Part shown: piece by piece, positions 22,153-24,149 of the stretch
Layout: each line of letters opens with the position of its first letter
Position numbering within the stretch: the first letter of the stretch is position 1
Virus record (IMG/VR): IMGVR_UViG_3300031140_000043
Location: 1 to 24,149 of that record
Source: a virus
DNA length: 24,149 nucleotides
Strand: one strand, 5' to 3'
Translations under genes and position numbers: made by a program
The notes under the pieces: generated by a model
Told to the model about the DNA's origin: nothing
The model's database searches: none
Seen by the model: only the letters and a program-made list of their open reading frames with translations

Positions 22153-22644
22153 ATGTCTATAAAGAATGTCAAACCAACAAAGAATTCTGGATTCAACCAA
22201 GGATATTATATCCCGGCCTTTCCTAAAAAATACATAGGTCCCACTCCAATAATATATAGGAGCTCATGGGAACGTAAATTCTGCGTATGGTGTGATAATA
22301 ATGACAAGGTATTGAATTGGTCAAGTGAGCCCCTAGAAATTAAGTATTGGTCTAGGCAAGATAATAAGGCACATAAGTATTATCCAGACTTTTATTTTAA
22401 GCAAATACAACCCGATGGTAATACATTAGAATATGTTGTAGAAATTAAACCAAAAGCACAGATAACTAAACCACAGCCTCCAAAGAATCCTTCTAAAAAA
22501 TCTATCCAGTCATATAAGTTCTTAGCGGAACAGTATGTTAAAAATATGGATAAATATAATGCAGCACTAGAGTTTTGCGAAGGAAGAGGTTATAAATTTA
22601 TTGTTTTAACTGAAGATACTATATTAAAGAATGGGTTACGTTAA
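22153..22644 (+). CDS. 4: head completion protein (gp4-like)
   Basis: 163 residues, T4 gp4 about 150. The N-terminal half is the conserved portion: FPKKYIGPTPIIYRSSWERKF (24-44), CDNNDKVLNWSSEPLEIKYWS (48-68), and the HKYYPDFYFK motif (75-84). The acidic/Lys residues of PDFY and VEIKPKAQ (94-101) give a PD-(D/E)xK-type pattern, so the fold is related to nucleases. In T4 gp4 is a minor head component needed to finish the head so that tails can attach. Starts immediately after gp55 and overlaps the next gene by 14 nt. Confidence 0.88.
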   Translation: MSIKNVKPTKNSGFNQGYYIPAFPKKYIGPTPIIYRSSWERKFCVWCDNNDKVLNWSSEPLEIKYWSRQDNKAHKYYPDFYFKQIQPDGNTLEYVVEIKPKAQITKPQPPKNPSKKSIQSYKFLAEQYVKNMDKYNAALEFCEGRGYKFIVLTEDTILKNGLR

Positions 22645-23215
22645 GAATAGAATAAAGGAATTAAGCAAAGAAGCGGGTAGCAAGTCAAAGGCTAGATCTG
22701 CATCTGAGAAATGGTTTAAGGAAAGTTCTAAATCTAGGTCATTAACAGAGGCTCAGCAGACTAGATCAAGGTTTGAACCAGGTAAAATATACGTGTTTGA
22801 TTATAAACCCATCACAAAAGATTTACCATGGTTTGATGCAAGCCCTCTAGTTCTAGCGTTAGAGCATAAAGGAGAAAATGACTTAGGTATTAATTTAAAC
22901 TTACTACCTAATAAAATTAAAGAGGAATTATTAGATACATTATATGATAGGATGAAAGGTCAAATCAAAAATGCAACCTCAGGTAAACGAGGAGAAAATG
23001 CATTAAGACAGGCTCCTTTAAGAATTACATACGAAGGCATGTCAGCTTACCTTAAAAGATATGGATATGATTTTGCAATCAGACAATATGTACCTAATAG
23101 AAAAATAAGACAAACAGTGGTTAGTTACACTAAATGGCCAGAAATTGCATTATGCGATTTTATAGAGCTACATGGTACGACGATAGCCCAAATTAGAAGA
23201 ATGTTTTTTAGCTAA
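22631..23215 (+). CDS. 2: DNA end protector-like protein (gp2-like)
   Basis: 194 residues. After a basic, serine- and lysine-rich N-terminus (1-47, with clusters such as SKSKARSASEKW) comes FEPGKIYVFDYKPITKDLPWFDASPLVLALE (48-78) and GINLNLLPNKIKEELLDTLYD (86-106), patterns I associate with gp2-type DNA end protectors of T4-like phages. In T4 gp2 binds the ends of packaged DNA and protects it from RecBCD-type nucleases. T4 itself has gp2 of 274 residues in the same gene neighbourhood (2, 4, 53), which supports the call. The protein is shorter here. A different baseplate or head protein is an alternative. Confidence 0.55.
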   Translation: MGYVKNRIKELSKEAGSKSKARSASEKWFKESSKSRSLTEAQQTRSRFEPGKIYVFDYKPITKDLPWFDASPLVLALEHKGENDLGINLNLLPNKIKEELLDTLYDRMKGQIKNATSGKRGENALRQAPLRITYEGMSAYLKRYGYDFAIRQYVPNRKIRQTVVSYTKWPEIALCDFIELHGTTIAQIRRMFFS

Positions 23216-23256
23216 TAAAAACAGAATATATAAACAAATATAATAAAGTAATAACT

Positions 23257-24149
23257 ATGGCAGGATTCGTAGAGAGAAATGGCCCTTTAAGTTACAATAA
23301 GAAATCATTTAAACTAAAAGATCAGTTGAAAAAACTGTCTTCTTTTGGAATGTTTTATGATGATTTAGTACTTAGACAATCACAGGCAATTGGACCAGTA
23401 GAGGATAAAATAGGATTTGGTCAGATGAACCAAATGGGATTAGACTCTGATGATATGTATGGCGCATTCGCAGCATTATCAATGTCAGACACTAATATGC
23501 GTAAGAACATTCCGTTCTTCGATCAAGCATATGAGGGAAAACGTGAAGAACTAAGAGCGTTTTCAACGTATGACGAAATAGAAGACATCTTAGATATTCT
23601 TTGTGATGAATCTATTGTATATGATAACAAAAACTTTTTCGCAAATCCTGAAATTATAGGGATGGATGTTTCTGAAGACGTTACTAAATATCTTCAAAAA
23701 TCATTTAGAAATATTTACCAATATTTTGGTTTTACACAAGATCAATCAGCATGGTACTATTTTAGAAAATTCTTAGTTGATGGTTATTTATCATTTGAGA
23801 TTATATATAGCCCTGATCAAAGTGAGATTATTGGTTTTAAAGAAATTGATCCTATTACACTAGTTCCGGGATATAATAAAGAAGACAAAAAGAAAGTTTG
23901 GACTCAGTTTAAAGACGATCCAATTAAAGAAAGAGTCCTATATGATTCACAGATCATTTATATCTCTTATTCATCTATTACTACAGCATCTAGGGTAAGT
24001 TACTTAGAACGTCTTGTTCGTTCATTTAACTTAATGAGAATTATGGAACACACTAGAGTTATTTGGGCAGTTACAAATTCATCTTACAGAATGAAATTTA
24101 TTATCCCAGTCGGTGGTAAATCTAAAACTAGAGCAAAACAATCTCTTGC
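23257..24149 (+). CDS. 20: portal vertex protein (gp20-like), 3' truncated by window edge
   Basis: The ATG at 23257 opens a frame that is still open at the last base (297 full codons). The end of the visible part, VSYLERLVRSFNLMRIMEHTRVIW followed by YRMKFIIPVGGKSKTRAKQSL, matches the portal signature of T4 gp20 (VSYLEKAIKPLNQLRMLED...). Earlier, SWYYFRKFLVDGYLSFE-like text (residues 166-183; here AWYYFRKFLVDGYLSFEI) and EIDPITLVPGY are also portal-like. Portals form a 12-mer ring through which DNA is packaged and ejected and to which the neck attaches. A TATAAACA (23229-23236), one base off the T4 late promoter TATAAATA, lies about 21 nt upstream of the ATG. Confidence 0.88.
   Translation, partial: MAGFVERNGPLSYNKKSFKLKDQLKKLSSFGMFYDDLVLRQSQAIGPVEDKIGFGQMNQMGLDSDDMYGAFAALSMSDTNMRKNIPFFDQAYEGKREELRAFSTYDEIEDILDILCDESIVYDNKNFFANPEIIGMDVSEDVTKYLQKSFRNIYQYFGFTQDQSAWYYFRKFLVDGYLSFEIIYSPDQSEIIGFKEIDPITLVPGYNKEDKKKVWTQFKDDPIKERVLYDSQIIYISYSSITTASRVSYLERLVRSFNLMRIMEHTRVIWAVTNSSYRMKFIIPVGGKSKTRAKQSL

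Noticed and set aside
1-24149. CRISPR arrays, insertion sequences, attachment sites
   Set aside because: No regularly spaced repeats, transposase genes or terminal inverted repeats are visible; the only exact longer repeats found are the promoter-module blocks.

Overview
The window is a 24.1-kb, AT-rich, almost gap-free segment of a T4-like myovirus (tailed phage) genome. Every gene I can support lies on the + strand. The diagnostic genes are T4-family homologues recognised from motifs: BGT-type DNA glucosyltransferase, gp56-type dCTPase/dUTPase, family-B DNA polymerase gp43 (in two pieces), class I ribonucleotide reductase NrdB/NrdA, a probable gp45 clamp, UvsX recombinase, gp41 helicase, gp47/gp46 nuclease, a gp55-like late sigma factor, gp4 head-completion protein, a gp2-like protein and gp20 portal. 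Start codons are preceded by A/T-rich sequence without a recognisable Shine-Dalgarno motif. Together with one exact TAnnTTTG -7 box this points to a Bacteroidota (for example flavobacterial) host; the host assignment is inference.

Layout. (1) 1-2030: the 3' end of an unknown gene, a terminator, a small gene, then a cytidylyltransferase-like gene and a dTDP-glucose-4,6-dehydratase-like gene, closed by a second terminator. (2) 1972-3586: small accessory genes, two of them behind near-identical promoter modules. (3) 3588-5087: the glucosyltransferase and the dCTPase/dUTPase, the signature of a phage that replaces and glycosylates cytosine. (4) 5139-12250: a GIY-YIG homing endonuclease, then the N-terminal half of DNA polymerase, nrdB, nrdA, a hairpin-rich spacer, the clamp-like gene, and the C-terminal half of the polymerase. 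(5) 12254-19248: a tightly overlapping replication/recombination operon (two small genes, uvsX, a winged-helix-like gene, a 2-oxoglutarate/Fe(II) oxygenase, gp41, an unknown gene, gp47, gp46). (6) 19263-24149: virion and late genes: a structural protein, a candidate encapsidated internal protein, an unknown 250-residue protein with a strong terminator, then gp55, gp4, a gp2-like gene and the truncated portal gene.

The genes fit together as follows. The phage makes dNTPs (NrdAB), removes dCTP (gp56-like), replicates with a polymerase that must be assembled from two polypeptides, processes ends and recombines (gp46/47, UvsX), probably sugars its cytosines (BGT-like), and switches to late transcription through gp55. 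The most notable points are the split polymerase with nrdBA and the clamp gene lodged between the halves, the co-occurrence of nucleotide-sugar genes with a DNA glycosyltransferase, a duplicated two-block promoter module with identical internal spacing, a second promoter pair sharing TGAAACT-N17-TATAATAC, and a small protein carrying a T4-type capsid-targeting peptide.
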